From Enterobacter sp. SA187 (GTDB lineage Bacteria > Pseudomonadota > Gammaproteobacteria > Enterobacterales > Enterobacteriaceae): a DNA stretch of 64,000 nucleotides. Both the position numbers and the translations under genes were made by a program. Positions 41,771 through 50,909 of the stretch are shown one piece after another. Under the pieces are notes generated by a model. The model was not told the DNA's origin, did no database searches, and saw only the letters and a program-made list of their open reading frames with translations. Location of the stretch: contig NZ_CP019113.1 of the NCBI RefSeq assembly GCF_001888805.2, positions 1,426,001 through 1,490,000 on the forward strand, in the 5' to 3' direction. The first letter of the stretch is position 1. Each line of letters begins with the position of its first letter.

Positions 41771-44700
41771 GCAACTGCATCAGCAGTTAAAAAAACGCAT
41801 TCTGGTTCTGGACGGGGGCATGGGCACCATGATCCAGGGCTATCGTCTGAGTGAGCAGGATTTCCGCGGCGAACGTTTCGCCGACTGGCCCTGCGATCTG
41901 AAAGGTAACAATGACCTGCTGGTGCTGAGCAAACCGGAGGTGATCACCGCCATCCACAACGCCTATTTTGAGGCGGGCGCGGACATCATTGAAACCAACA
42001 CCTTTAACTCCACGACAATCGCCATGGCGGATTACCAGATGGAATCCCTGTCGGCGGAGATCAACCGCGAGGCGGCGAAACTGGCCCGCGCCTGTGCCGA
42101 TGAATGGACAGCCCGCACGCCTGACAGGCCCCGCTATGTGGCGGGCGTGCTCGGCCCGACCAACCGCACGGCGTCTATTTCGCCGAACGTCAACGATCCG
42201 GCGTTCCGTAACATCACTTTCGATCAGCTTGTCGAGGCCTACCGGGAATCGACCCATGCGCTGGTGGAGGGCGGCAGCGACCTGATCCTCATCGAAACCG
42301 TGTTCGACACCCTGAACGCCAAAGCAGCGATTTTCGCGGTGAAAGCCGAATTCGACGCGCTGGGCATTGAGCTGCCGATCATGATTTCCGGCACCATTAC
42401 CGACGCCTCCGGGCGCACGCTGTCCGGGCAGACCACCGAAGCCTTCTATAACTCGCTGCGCCACGCCGATGCGCTCACCTTCGGCCTCAACTGTGCGCTT
42501 GGCCCGGATGAACTGCGTCAGTACGTGCAGGAGCTGTCGCGCATCGCGGAGTGCTACGTCACCGCTCACCCGAACGCCGGGCTGCCGAATGCCTTCGGCG
42601 AATACGATCTCGACGCCGACACCATGGCCACGCAGATCCGTGAATGGGCCGAAGCGGGCTTTCTGAATATCGTCGGCGGCTGCTGCGGCACCACCCCGGA
42701 ACACATTGCCGCCATGGATCGCGCGGTGGCGGGATTAGCGCCGCGCGCCATACCGGAGTTGCCGGTAGCCTGTCGCCTTGCCGGGCTGGAGCCGCTGAAC
42801 ATCGGTGCCGACAGCCTGTTTGTGAACGTCGGCGAGCGTACCAACGTCACCGGCTCTGCCAAATTCAAGCGCCTGATCAAAGAAGAAAAATATAACGAAG
42901 CGCTGGAAGTTGCCCTGCAACAGGTGGAGAGCGGCGCGCAAATTATCGACATTAATATGGATGAGGGGATGCTCGACGCCGAAGCGGCGATGGTGCGTTT
43001 CCTTAACCTGATCGCCGGCGAGCCGGACATCGCCCGCGTGCCGATCATGATCGACTCCTCCAAATGGGAGGTGATCGAAAAAGGCCTGAAATGCATTCAG
43101 GGCAAAGGCATCGTTAACTCCATCTCCATGAAAGAGGGCGTCGAGGCCTTTATTCATCATGCGAAACTGGTGCGGCGCTACGGCGCGGCGATGGTGGTGA
43201 TGGCGTTCGATGAAGTCGGCCAGGCCGACACCCGCGCGCGTAAAATCGAAATCTGCCGCCGGGCCTACAAAATTCTTACCGAAGAGGTGGGTTTCCCGCC
43301 GGAAGACATCATTTTTGACCCGAATATCTTCGCCGTCGCCACCGGCATCGAAGAGCACAACAACTACGCGCAGGACTTTATCGGCGCCTGCGAAGACATT
43401 AAACGCGAACTGCCGCACGCGATGATTTCCGGCGGCGTGTCGAACGTCTCCTTCTCCTTCCGTGGCAACGATCCGGTGCGTGAAGCCATTCACGCCGTAT
43501 TCCTCTATTACGCCATCCGCAACGGCATGGACATGGGCATCGTTAACGCCGGACAGCTGGCGATTTATGACGATCTGCCCGCTGAACTGCGCGACGCGGT
43601 GGAAGACGTGGTGCTTAACCGCCGCGACGACGGCACTGAGCGTCTGCTGGATCTGGCGGAAAAATACCGCGGCAGCAAAGCCGACGACGGCGCGAACGCG
43701 CAGCAGGCCGAGTGGCGCAGCTGGGACGTGCGTAAACGTCTCGAATACTCGCTGGTCAAGGGCATCACGGAGTTTATCGAGGCGGATACCGAAGAAGCCC
43801 GCCAGCAGGCCGAACGCCCCATCCAGGTGATTGAAGGTCCGCTGATGGACGGCATGAACGTGGTTGGCGATCTGTTTGGCGAAGGGAAAATGTTCCTGCC
43901 GCAGGTGGTGAAATCCGCCCGCGTCATGAAACAGGCGGTGGCCTGGCTGGAGCCGTACATCGAAGCCAGCAAAGAGAAAGGCAAAACCAACGGCAAAATG
44001 GTGATCGCCACCGTGAAGGGCGACGTACACGACATCGGCAAAAATATCGTCGGCGTGGTGTTGCAGTGTAATAACTATGAGATTGTCGATCTGGGCGTGA
44101 TGGTACCGGCAGAGAAGATCCTCAAAACCGCCCGTGAAGTGAATGCCGATCTGATTGGTCTGTCCGGCCTGATCACGCCGTCGCTGGACGAAATGGTCAA
44201 CGTGGCGAAAGAGATGGAGCGCCAGGGCTTTACCATTCCGCTGCTGATTGGCGGCGCCACCACCTCCAAAGCGCACACCGCGGTGAAGATCGAGCAGAAC
44301 TACAGCGGCCCGACGGTCTACGTGCAAAACGCCTCGCGCACCGTGGGCGTGGTGTCTGCGCTGCTGTCCGACGATCAGCACGACGATTTTGTCGCCCGTA
44401 CCCGCAAAGAGTACGAAACCGTACGCATTCAGCATGGGCGTAAAAAACCGCGTACCCCACCGGTGACGTTACAGGCGGCGCGGGAAAACGATCTGGCTTT
44501 CGACTGGGAGAGCTATACCCCGCCAGTAGTGCATCGTCCCGGCGTACAGGAAGTCAGCGCCAGCATTGAGACACTGCGTAACTACATCGACTGGACGCCG
44601 TTCTTTATGACCTGGTCGCTGGCCGGAAAATACCCGCGCATTCTCGAAGATGAGGTGGTGGGGGAAGAGGCGCAGCGCCTGTTTAAAGACGCCAACGACC

Positions 44701-45437
44701 TGCTGGATAAACTGAGCGCCGAAAAATCGCTCAATCCGCGCGGCGTGGTCGGGCTGTTCCCGGCGAACCGGGTGGGCGATGACGTGGAAATTTACCGTGA
44801 CGAGTCCCGCACGCAGGTGCTGACCGTGGCGCACCATCTGCGTCAGCAGACCGAGAAGATCGGCTTTGCCAACTACTGCCTCGCTGATTTCGTCGCCCCG
44901 AAACTCAGCGGTAAAGCGGATTATATCGGCGCCTTCGCGGTGACCGGTGGCCTCGAGGAAGACGCGCTGGCCGAGGCCTACGACGCGCAGCACGATGATT
45001 ACAACAAAATCATGGTCAAGGCCGTCGCCGACCGTCTGGCGGAAGCCTTTGCCGAATACCTGCACGAGCGGGTGCGCAAAGTGTACTGGGGCTACGCGCC
45101 GAACGAGAACCTCAGCAACGAGGAGCTGATCCGCGAGAACTACCAGGGGATCCGCCCGGCACCGGGGTATCCGGCCTGCCCGGAGCACACCGAAAAAGGT
45201 ACCATCTGGCAACTGTTGGACGTGGAAACCCACACCGGTATGAAGCTGACGGAATCCTTCGCCATGTGGCCGGGCGCGTCGGTATCGGGCTGGTACTTCA
45301 GCCATCCTGACAGCAAATACTTTGCCGTGGCGCAGATCCAGCGCGACCAGGTGGAAGACTACGCCCTGCGCAAAGGGATGACGGTAACGGAAGTGGAGCG
45401 CTGGCTGGCCCCGCATCTGGGTTACGACGCGGATTAA
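41754..45437 (+). CDS. metH: Cobalamin-dependent methionine synthase MetH
   Basis: MetH (1227 aa) transfers a methyl group from methyltetrahydrofolate to homocysteine. Four modules are visible: the homocysteine domain with zinc ligands in GLNCALGP and GGCCGTTP (residues 1-350), the folate domain (about 355-650), the cobalamin domain with DVHDIGKNI holding the cobalt-ligand His (about 650-895), and the C-terminal reactivation domain with RPAPGYPACPEH. The start is GTG 41754 with AGGAG before it. A small upstream ORF overlaps the start. Confidence 0.98.
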   Translation: MSSKVEQLHQQLKKRILVLDGGMGTMIQGYRLSEQDFRGERFADWPCDLKGNNDLLVLSKPEVITAIHNAYFEAGADIIETNTFNSTTIAMADYQMESLSAEINREAAKLARACADEWTARTPDRPRYVAGVLGPTNRTASISPNVNDPAFRNITFDQLVEAYRESTHALVEGGSDLILIETVFDTLNAKAAIFAVKAEFDALGIELPIMISGTITDASGRTLSGQTTEAFYNSLRHADALTFGLNCALGPDELRQYVQELSRIAECYVTAHPNAGLPNAFGEYDLDADTMATQIREWAEAGFLNIVGGCCGTTPEHIAAMDRAVAGLAPRAIPELPVACRLAGLEPLNIGADSLFVNVGERTNVTGSAKFKRLIKEEKYNEALEVALQQVESGAQIIDINMDEGMLDAEAAMVRFLNLIAGEPDIARVPIMIDSSKWEVIEKGLKCIQGKGIVNSISMKEGVEAFIHHAKLVRRYGAAMVVMAFDEVGQADTRARKIEICRRAYKILTEEVGFPPEDIIFDPNIFAVATGIEEHNNYAQDFIGACEDIKRELPHAMISGGVSNVSFSFRGNDPVREAIHAVFLYYAIRNGMDMGIVNAGQLAIYDDLPAELRDAVEDVVLNRRDDGTERLLDLAEKYRGSKADDGANAQQAEWRSWDVRKRLEYSLVKGITEFIEADTEEARQQAERPIQVIEGPLMDGMNVVGDLFGEGKMFLPQVVKSARVMKQAVAWLEPYIEASKEKGKTNGKMVIATVKGDVHDIGKNIVGVVLQCNNYEIVDLGVMVPAEKILKTAREVNADLIGLSGLITPSLDEMVNVAKEMERQGFTIPLLIGGATTSKAHTAVKIEQNYSGPTVYVQNASRTVGVVSALLSDDQHDDFVARTRKEYETVRIQHGRKKPRTPPVTLQAARENDLAFDWESYTPPVVHRPGVQEVSASIETLRNYIDWTPFFMTWSLAGKYPRILEDEVVGEEAQRLFKDANDLLDKLSAEKSLNPRGVVGLFPANRVGDDVEIYRDESRTQVLTVAHHLRQQTEKIGFANYCLADFVAPKLSGKADYIGAFAVTGGLEEDALAEAYDAQHDDYNKIMVKAVADRLAEAFAEYLHERVRKVYWGYAPNENLSNEELIRENYQGIRPAPGYPACPEHTEKGTIWQLLDVETHTGMKLTESFAMWPGASVSGWYFSHPDSKYFAVAQIQRDQVEDYALRKGMTVTEVERWLAPHLGYDAD

Positions 45438-45463
45438 CCCTGTCATATTTGGTTAATAATAAA

Positions 45464-45494
45464 CAAGGCACCTTCCGGGTGCCTTGGCACTTTA
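45464..45494 (+). terminator. Probable terminator after metH
   Basis: CAAGGCACC / GGTGCCTTG with a 5-nt loop is followed by GCACTTTATT. The stem is good but the T-run is poor. Confidence 0.6.
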
Positions 45495-45594
45495 TTACAT
45501 TTAAGACCTTATACTTACCTGAGTGAACTCACCTTTCCCCACGGGAGAAGAGGAGGAGAAAGGAAACCAACAATACTCAGGAGGCAACCATTCC

Positions 45595-47226
45595 GTGTTA
45601 ACGCTGTTACACCTGTTATCCGCTGTCGCCCTGCTGGTCTGGGGAACCCATATCGTGCGCACCGGCGTCATGCGCGTGTTCGGCGCGCGGCTGCGTACCG
45701 TACTCAGCCGCAGCGTGGAAAAGAAACCGCTCGCCTTCTGCGCGGGGATTGGCGTCACCGCGCTGGTACAGAGCAGTAACGCCACCACTCTGCTGGTGAC
45801 CTCTTTCGTCGCCCAGGATCTGGTGGCGCTGGCCCCGGCGCTGGTGATTGTGCTGGGCGCGGATGTCGGTACGGCGCTGATGGCGCGCGTGCTGACCTTT
45901 GATCTTTCATGGCTGTCGCCGCTGCTGATATTTATCGGCGTGATTTTCTTCCTTGGCCGCAAACAGACGCGCGCCGGACAGATGGGGCGCGTGGGTATTG
46001 GCCTCGGGCTTATTCTGCTGGCGCTGGAGCTGATCGTACAGGCGGTGACGCCCATCACCCAGGCCAACGGTGTAAAAGTGATTTTTGCCTCGCTGACGGG
46101 CGATCTGATGCTGGATGCGCTGATAGGCGCAATGTTTGCAGTGATCACCTATTCCAGTCTGGCGGCGGTGCTGCTGACCGCCACGCTGACGGCGGCGGGG
46201 GTGATCGCTTTCCCGGTCGCGCTCTGTCTGGTCATTGGCGCAAACCTCGGCTCCGGCCTGCTTGCGGTACTCAATAACAGCGCTGCTAATGCCGCCGCCC
46301 GCCGGGTGGCGATGGGCAGCCTGCTGTTTAAGCTGGTGGGCAGCCTGGCGATCCTGCCGTTTGTGCATCTGCTGGCTGATGCCATGGACCGGCTGCCGCT
46401 GCCGGAGTCCGAGCTGGTGATCTATTTCCACGTTTTCTACAACCTGATCCGCTGCCTGGTGATGGTGCCTTTTGTCGGGCCGATGGCGAATTTCTGTAAG
46501 CGTATTATTCGTGATGAGCCGGAGCTGGATGCGCGCTTAAAACCGAAGCATCTGGATACCAGTGCGCTGGACACCCCCGCGCTGGCGCTGTCCAATGCCG
46601 CGCGCGAAACGCTGCGCATGGGCGACGCCATGGAGCAGATGCTGGTGGATTTCAAAAAGGTGATGCACGGCGAGCCGCGTCAGGAAAAAGAGCTGCGTAA
46701 AACGGCGGATGACATCAACGTGCTTTACACCGCCATCAAACTCTATCTGGCGCGTATGCCGAAGGATGAACTGGCGGAAGAGGAGTCCCGCCGCTGGGCG
46801 GAAATTATTGAAATGTCCCTTAACCTCGAACAGGCGTCAGACATTGTCGAGCGGATGGGTAGCGAAATCGCTGATAAATCCCTCTCCGCACGGCGGGCGT
46901 TTTCGCTGGAAGGCTTAAACGAACTGGACGCGCTGCTGGAGCAGTTGCTCAGCAACCTGCAACTGGCGATGTCGGTATTCTTTTCCGGCGATGTGCCCAG
47001 CGCCCGCCGCCTGCGCCGCCGCAAACACCGTTTCCGCATCCTCAACCGGCGCTACTCTCATGCGCACGTTGATCGGCTGCATCAGCAAAACGTGCAGAGT
47101 ATCGAAACCAGTTCGCTGCATCTGGGGCTGTTAGGCGACATGAAACGTCTGAATTCGCTTTTCTGCGCGGTGGCCTACAGCGTGATGGAACAACCGGATG
47201 AAGACGACGAGCGCGACGAGTATTAA
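45595..47226 (+). CDS. yjbB: Na+/phosphate cotransporter family protein YjbB
   Basis: The protein (543 aa) belongs to the Na/Pi cotransporter II family; the E. coli protein exports phosphate. Two inverted repeat halves carry the family QSS motif (TALVQSSNATT) and the matching ITYSSLAAVLLTA. About eight membrane segments are followed by a helical PhoU-like C-terminal domain (about residues 340-530). GTG 45595 (MLTLLHLLSAV) with AGGAGG upstream matches E. coli; the 24 extra codons upstream are unlikely to be used. Confidence 0.95.
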   Translation: MLTLLHLLSAVALLVWGTHIVRTGVMRVFGARLRTVLSRSVEKKPLAFCAGIGVTALVQSSNATTLLVTSFVAQDLVALAPALVIVLGADVGTALMARVLTFDLSWLSPLLIFIGVIFFLGRKQTRAGQMGRVGIGLGLILLALELIVQAVTPITQANGVKVIFASLTGDLMLDALIGAMFAVITYSSLAAVLLTATLTAAGVIAFPVALCLVIGANLGSGLLAVLNNSAANAAARRVAMGSLLFKLVGSLAILPFVHLLADAMDRLPLPESELVIYFHVFYNLIRCLVMVPFVGPMANFCKRIIRDEPELDARLKPKHLDTSALDTPALALSNAARETLRMGDAMEQMLVDFKKVMHGEPRQEKELRKTADDINVLYTAIKLYLARMPKDELAEEESRRWAEIIEMSLNLEQASDIVERMGSEIADKSLSARRAFSLEGLNELDALLEQLLSNLQLAMSVFFSGDVPSARRLRRRKHRFRILNRRYSHAHVDRLHQQNVQSIETSSLHLGLLGDMKRLNSLFCAVAYSVMEQPDEDDERDEY

Positions 47227-47261
47227 TATTTTCTCTGTGCCGGATAGCCATGCTGTCCTGC

Positions 47262-47567
47262 TCAGCCAAAGAGTTCACTGTGCGTACCGAGATCGATAAA
47301 GGTGACCAGGTTTTGGGTGTCATCAAGCCGGTAAACCAGCAGGAAATCACCCCCGATATGTAACTCTCTGGCGCCTGCCCATTCCGCCCCGTTCAGTTCA
47401 TGATCCAGATATTCAGCAGGCAATGTGGTCTGACAGAAAATGAGTGACATCACGTCTGCAACATCATGCATATTACGTCGGCCAGCTTTGTTGTAACGTG
47501 CCCAGGACTTTGCAAAAGTGCGGGTATATTCCACCCGGCGAGGGAGTTTACTTCTCTTGTGATTCAT
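47262..47567 (-). CDS. YafQ/RelE-family toxin
   Basis: This 101-aa basic protein resembles the YafQ branch of RelE toxins, ribosome-associated mRNA endonucleases. Family hallmarks are YTRTFAKSWARYNKAG near the start, DHELNGAEWAGARELHIGGDFLLVYRL and the end FIDLGTHSELFG, with His residues in the usual places. The start overlaps the antitoxin gene by 20 nt, the typical coupled arrangement. The pair occupies the place of pepE in E. coli. Confidence 0.87.
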   Translation of the reverse strand: MNHKRSKLPRRVEYTRTFAKSWARYNKAGRRNMHDVADVMSLIFCQTTLPAEYLDHELNGAEWAGARELHIGGDFLLVYRLDDTQNLVTFIDLGTHSELFG

Positions 47568-47826
47568 CGTCGTTCAGTCCCTTGAGCATATCGTCCATCG
47601 ACGTAAAGCGATGACTTGCTTTCGTTTCGATCTCCGTTGCTTCCTGCAACGCGATTTTCATTCTGGCAGAAGGTCGCTTAACCTCAAACGGGATGCCCTG
47701 ATGGCTGACCACCTGTTCAAGGAAAAGGCGAACGGCGCTGCTTACCGTAAGTCCACAGTCGCGTAATACCTGACTCGCTTCATTTTTCAGCTCCTCAGAA
47801 ATACGCATTTTAATGCTGGTTTGCAT
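47548..47826 (-). CDS. RelB/DinJ-family antitoxin
   Basis: This 92-aa protein has the N-terminal ribbon-helix-helix of RelB/DinJ proteins (TSIKMRISEELKNEASQVLRDCGLTVSSAVRLFLEQ) and a charged C-terminal toxin-binding tail. ATG 47826 has GGAG 9 nt upstream; the frame opens 5 codons earlier at a GTG. It should neutralise the toxin encoded next to it and repress the operon through the repeats at 47838-47862. Confidence 0.87.
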   Translation of the reverse strand: MQTSIKMRISEELKNEASQVLRDCGLTVSSAVRLFLEQVVSHQGIPFEVKRPSARMKIALQEATEIETKASHRFTSMDDMLKGLNDDESQEK

Positions 47827-47837
47827 AAATCTATTCT

Positions 47838-47862
47838 CCACAAAGTTGTGGGTACATTGTGG
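47838..47862 (-). promoter_or_regulatory. Probable autoregulatory operator of the toxin-antitoxin pair
   Basis: CCACAA-AG-TTGTGG (47838-47851) is a palindrome just before the antitoxin start. A further TTGTGG begins 11 bp later (47857-47862), about one helical turn away. This suits cooperative binding by ribbon-helix-helix dimers. Confidence 0.6.
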
Positions 47863-47976
47863 GGGCGCAGCGCTTATTTTTCAAGCATTGCTCTGCTAAC
47901 GAGAAACCTGTGACCTCACAAAGCCATTTTTTCTGACGCGGCAGGTAAGGTATATTCCGCTTTTACAGGAGAATTT

Positions 47977-48846
47977 ATGCTGCCAGACTCATCAACCCGA
48001 TTAAACAAATACATTAGCGAAAGCGGGATCTGCTCGCGTCGCGAGGCTGACCGTTACATCGAGCAGGGAAACGTCTTTATTAACGGCAAACGCGCCGCTA
48101 TTGGCGACCAGGTCTCTCCCGGCGATGTGGTAAAAGTTAACGGTCAGTTGATTGAGCCGCGGGAAGCGGAAGATTTGGTGTTTATCGCGCTGAACAAACC
48201 CGTGGGTATCGTCAGCACCACGGAAGACAGCGAAAAAGACAACATTGTGGATTTCGTGAACCACAGTAAGCGCGTTTTCCCCATCGGGCGTCTGGATAAA
48301 GACTCGCAGGGGCTGATTTTCCTCACCAACCACGGCGATCTGGTGAATAAAATCCTGCGCGCCGGTAACGATCACGAAAAAGAGTATCTGGTGACGGTCA
48401 ACAAACTGGTTACCGATGAGTTTATTCGCGGCATGGGCGCAGGCGTGCCGATCCTCGGTACGGTAACCAAAAAGTGCAAAGTCAAAAAGGAAGCGCCCTT
48501 TACCTTCCGTATTACGCTGGTTCAGGGGCTGAACCGTCAGATCCGCCGCATGTGCGAACATTTCGGTTATGAAGTGACGAAGCTGGAGCGCACGCGCATC
48601 ATGAACGTCAGTCTCAGCGGCTTACCGCAGGGGGAGTGGCGCGATCTGACGGACGATGAGCTGATTGGCCTGTTTAAGCTGATTGAAAATTCCAGTTCGG
48701 AAGCAAAGCCGAAAGGAAAAGCCAAACCGAAGACCCAGTCCGCGAAAGCGCCTGCGGCTAAAGCCGCGAAGCCCGACGACAAAAGCCGGGCGAAACCTGC
48801 CGGCAAACGCTTCGTGCAGCCGGGTCGTAAGAAAAAAGGGCGCTAA
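47977..48846 (+). CDS. rluF: 23S rRNA pseudouridine synthase RluF
   Basis: RluF (289 aa) forms pseudouridine at position 2604 of 23S rRNA, and in E. coli also acts on tRNA-Tyr. The N-terminal S4 domain (RLNKYISESGICSRREADRYI) is followed by the catalytic GRLDKDSQGL with the essential Asp. A Lys- and Ala-rich tail (about residues 245-289) varies between species. The ATG follows AGGAG. It converges with yjbD, 3 nt apart. Confidence 0.97.
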   Translation: MLPDSSTRLNKYISESGICSRREADRYIEQGNVFINGKRAAIGDQVSPGDVVKVNGQLIEPREAEDLVFIALNKPVGIVSTTEDSEKDNIVDFVNHSKRVFPIGRLDKDSQGLIFLTNHGDLVNKILRAGNDHEKEYLVTVNKLVTDEFIRGMGAGVPILGTVTKKCKVKKEAPFTFRITLVQGLNRQIRRMCEHFGYEVTKLERTRIMNVSLSGLPQGEWRDLTDDELIGLFKLIENSSSEAKPKGKAKPKTQSAKAPAAKAAKPDDKSRAKPAGKRFVQPGRKKKGR

Positions 48847-48849
48847 ACC

Positions 48850-49122
48850 CTAACGCTTGCCGCGCGTGGAGGTATTGGCAGACCAGGAATAGGTCGCCTC
48901 CGCGTCCGGTTTATAGGCTTTTTGCTTCTTCGCCTGTCGCGCCTTTTTGGCCGCCGCTTCACGCTCCGCCATCAGTTTATCGATGTACTCTTTTTTCACA
49001 TGATTGGTTTCAGAATTGGTGAGCAGACGCCCGTGTGATATGCGTGCGCGGTCGAGCAGTGTTTTCAGCTCGCGCTGTTCACTTTCCGTCATATCTTGTT
49101 GTGTCAGTCTTGCAATAGCCAT
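48850..49122 (-). CDS. yjbD: YjbD family DUF3811 protein
   Basis: This 90-aa, strongly charged, helical protein matches enterobacterial YjbD; the function is unknown. ATG 49122 (MAIARLTQQDMTESEQREL) gives the E. coli length, with CAGGAGAT upstream. The centre is Lys/Ala/Glu-rich (MAEREAAAKKARQAKK), suggesting a long helix or nucleic-acid contact. It lies between rluF and lysC, as in E. coli. Confidence 0.93.
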   Translation of the reverse strand: MAIARLTQQDMTESEQRELKTLLDRARISHGRLLTNSETNHVKKEYIDKLMAEREAAAKKARQAKKQKAYKPDAEATYSWSANTSTRGKR

Positions 49123-49194
49123 GGTGACGATCTCCTGGGGAAAGTGCCACGAGTGTACGTGATGAACGCGATCCATGCAGTAACCTTCGTCGCA

Positions 49195-49222
49195 CAAAAA
49201 AATGCCGGGTAAAAACCCGGCA
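49195..49222 (-). terminator. Terminator after lysC
   Basis: On the minus strand TGCCGGGT-TTTT-ACCCGGCA is followed by seven T residues, 30 nt past the lysC stop codon. Confidence 0.9.
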
Positions 49223-49251
49223 GCAAGGCGTGATAAACGACAGCAGCACTC

Positions 49252-50613
49252 TTACTCAAACAAATTGTGATGCAGTTTCTGCACGACCTGCTCAGCCTCG
49301 CCGCCCGGCACCAGGAAGCACAGGTTATGGCTGGATGCGCCATAGCAAATCATGCGGATATTGAACGGCTCCAGCACGCCAAACACCTCTTTGCCCACGC
49401 CGCAGGCTTTCGACAGATCGTTGCCGATCAGCGCTACCAGCGCGAGATTTTCTTCCACTTCCACGCGGCACAGGGCAGACAGCTCCATCAGCAGTGACTG
49501 CGTCAGCAGCGTATCGCCGGTGGAGGTGGAGCCGGTGGTGTCCAGCGTCAGCGCCACGCTGACTTCGGAGGTGGTGATCAAGTCCACGGAAATATTGTGA
49601 CGGGCGAGAATGCCGAATACCTCCGCCAGGAAACCGCGGGAGTGCAGCATGTTCAGGCTGTGCAGGGTGACCAGCGTCTGCTTACGACGCAGCGCCAGCG
49701 CGCGGAACAGCGGCGGGTTTTGCGTTTCATTGCATACCAGCGTGCCGCCTGCCTGCGGATCTTTGCTTGAACCGACAAACACCGGTATATCGCTGCGCAC
49801 GGCGGGCAGTAAGGTTGCCGGGTGCAGCACTTTCGCGCCGAACGTCGCCATCTCGGCGGCTTCTTCAAAGGCGATTTCGTCGATGCGTTTTGCCGACGGC
49901 ACCACGCGCGGATCGGTGGTGTAAATCCCTGGTACGTCAGTCCAGATGTCGACGCGGGTGGCGTGCAGCGCTTCTGCCAGCAGTGCCGCCGTGTAATCGC
50001 TGCCGCCGCGACCAAGCGTGGTGGTACGGCCTTTGGATTCGCTGCCGATAAAGCCCTGGGTGATCACCAGGCCTTCTTCCAGACGCGGCGCAAGCTGTTG
50101 TTTCGCCAGCTCGGCCAGCGCGGCGACGTCCGGCTCGGCACGACCAAAGCGGTCACTGGTGCGCATGATTTTACGCACGTCAAACCAGCGGGCGTCGACG
50201 TTGCGCTCACGCAGGATCTCCACGAACAGCAGGGTGGACATTAATTCGCCATGGCTGACCAGTTCATCGGTCAGCGCGGTAGAGGTAGCCAGCGACGCCG
50301 CTTCCGCCAGCGTGGTGATGTTTTCCAGCAGGCGGTCGATTTCCTCGCGGATGACGTTCGGATTGCGCATACGCTCCAGAATGTCGAACTGGATTTTGCG
50401 AATGGCGTCCAGCTTCACGAAGCGCTCAGTGGCTTCAAGCCCCTCTGCCAGCGCCACCAGCAGGTTGGTGACGCCCGCTGACGCTGAGAGCACCACCAGG
50501 CGCACGCTGTCGTCAGAGAGCACCACATCGGCGCTGCGGTTCATGGCATCAAAATCGGCAACGCTGGTGCCGCCGAATTTGGCGACGATGAGCGGGGATA
50601 CAGCTTCTGTCAT
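49252..50613 (-). CDS. lysC: Aspartokinase III, lysine-sensitive
   Basis: LysC (453 aa) phosphorylates aspartate, the entry to lysine, threonine and methionine synthesis. The N-terminal KFGGTSVADFDAMNRSA and TTLGRGGSDYTAALLAEAL are kinase motifs. Two C-terminal ACT domains (about residues 310-450, including SVDLITTSEVSVALTLD) bind lysine for feedback. The gene diverges from pgi. I could find no lysine riboswitch in the 296-nt intergenic region. Confidence 0.97.
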   Translation of the reverse strand: MTEAVSPLIVAKFGGTSVADFDAMNRSADVVLSDDSVRLVVLSASAGVTNLLVALAEGLEATERFVKLDAIRKIQFDILERMRNPNVIREEIDRLLENITTLAEAASLATSTALTDELVSHGELMSTLLFVEILRERNVDARWFDVRKIMRTSDRFGRAEPDVAALAELAKQQLAPRLEEGLVITQGFIGSESKGRTTTLGRGGSDYTAALLAEALHATRVDIWTDVPGIYTTDPRVVPSAKRIDEIAFEEAAEMATFGAKVLHPATLLPAVRSDIPVFVGSSKDPQAGGTLVCNETQNPPLFRALALRRKQTLVTLHSLNMLHSRGFLAEVFGILARHNISVDLITTSEVSVALTLDTTGSTSTGDTLLTQSLLMELSALCRVEVEENLALVALIGNDLSKACGVGKEVFGVLEPFNIRMICYGASSHNLCFLVPGGEAEQVVQKLHHNLFE

Positions 50614-50909
50614 AACGACCTCGTGTCAGGGAGAGAAAAAGCGACCATGGCACAAGGGCATATCGAAAACCGGTGCTGGCGCAAATACCGTATTTATAAA
50701 TAAAAGGTGCGGCGGGCAGTGTCAACGCCGGGATTATGCGGATTATTCATGTTATCCAGCCGCCCAGGAAATTAACTTATAACGGCTATACTTTGCGCGG
50801 GCCTTCCTCTTAACGCGACGATCCCCATTACACAAAAACCATCACAATTTTTGTGCGCAGGCGCTACAATCGACCGCAGTTAACATTCTCAAATCAGAAG
50901 AGTATTGCC

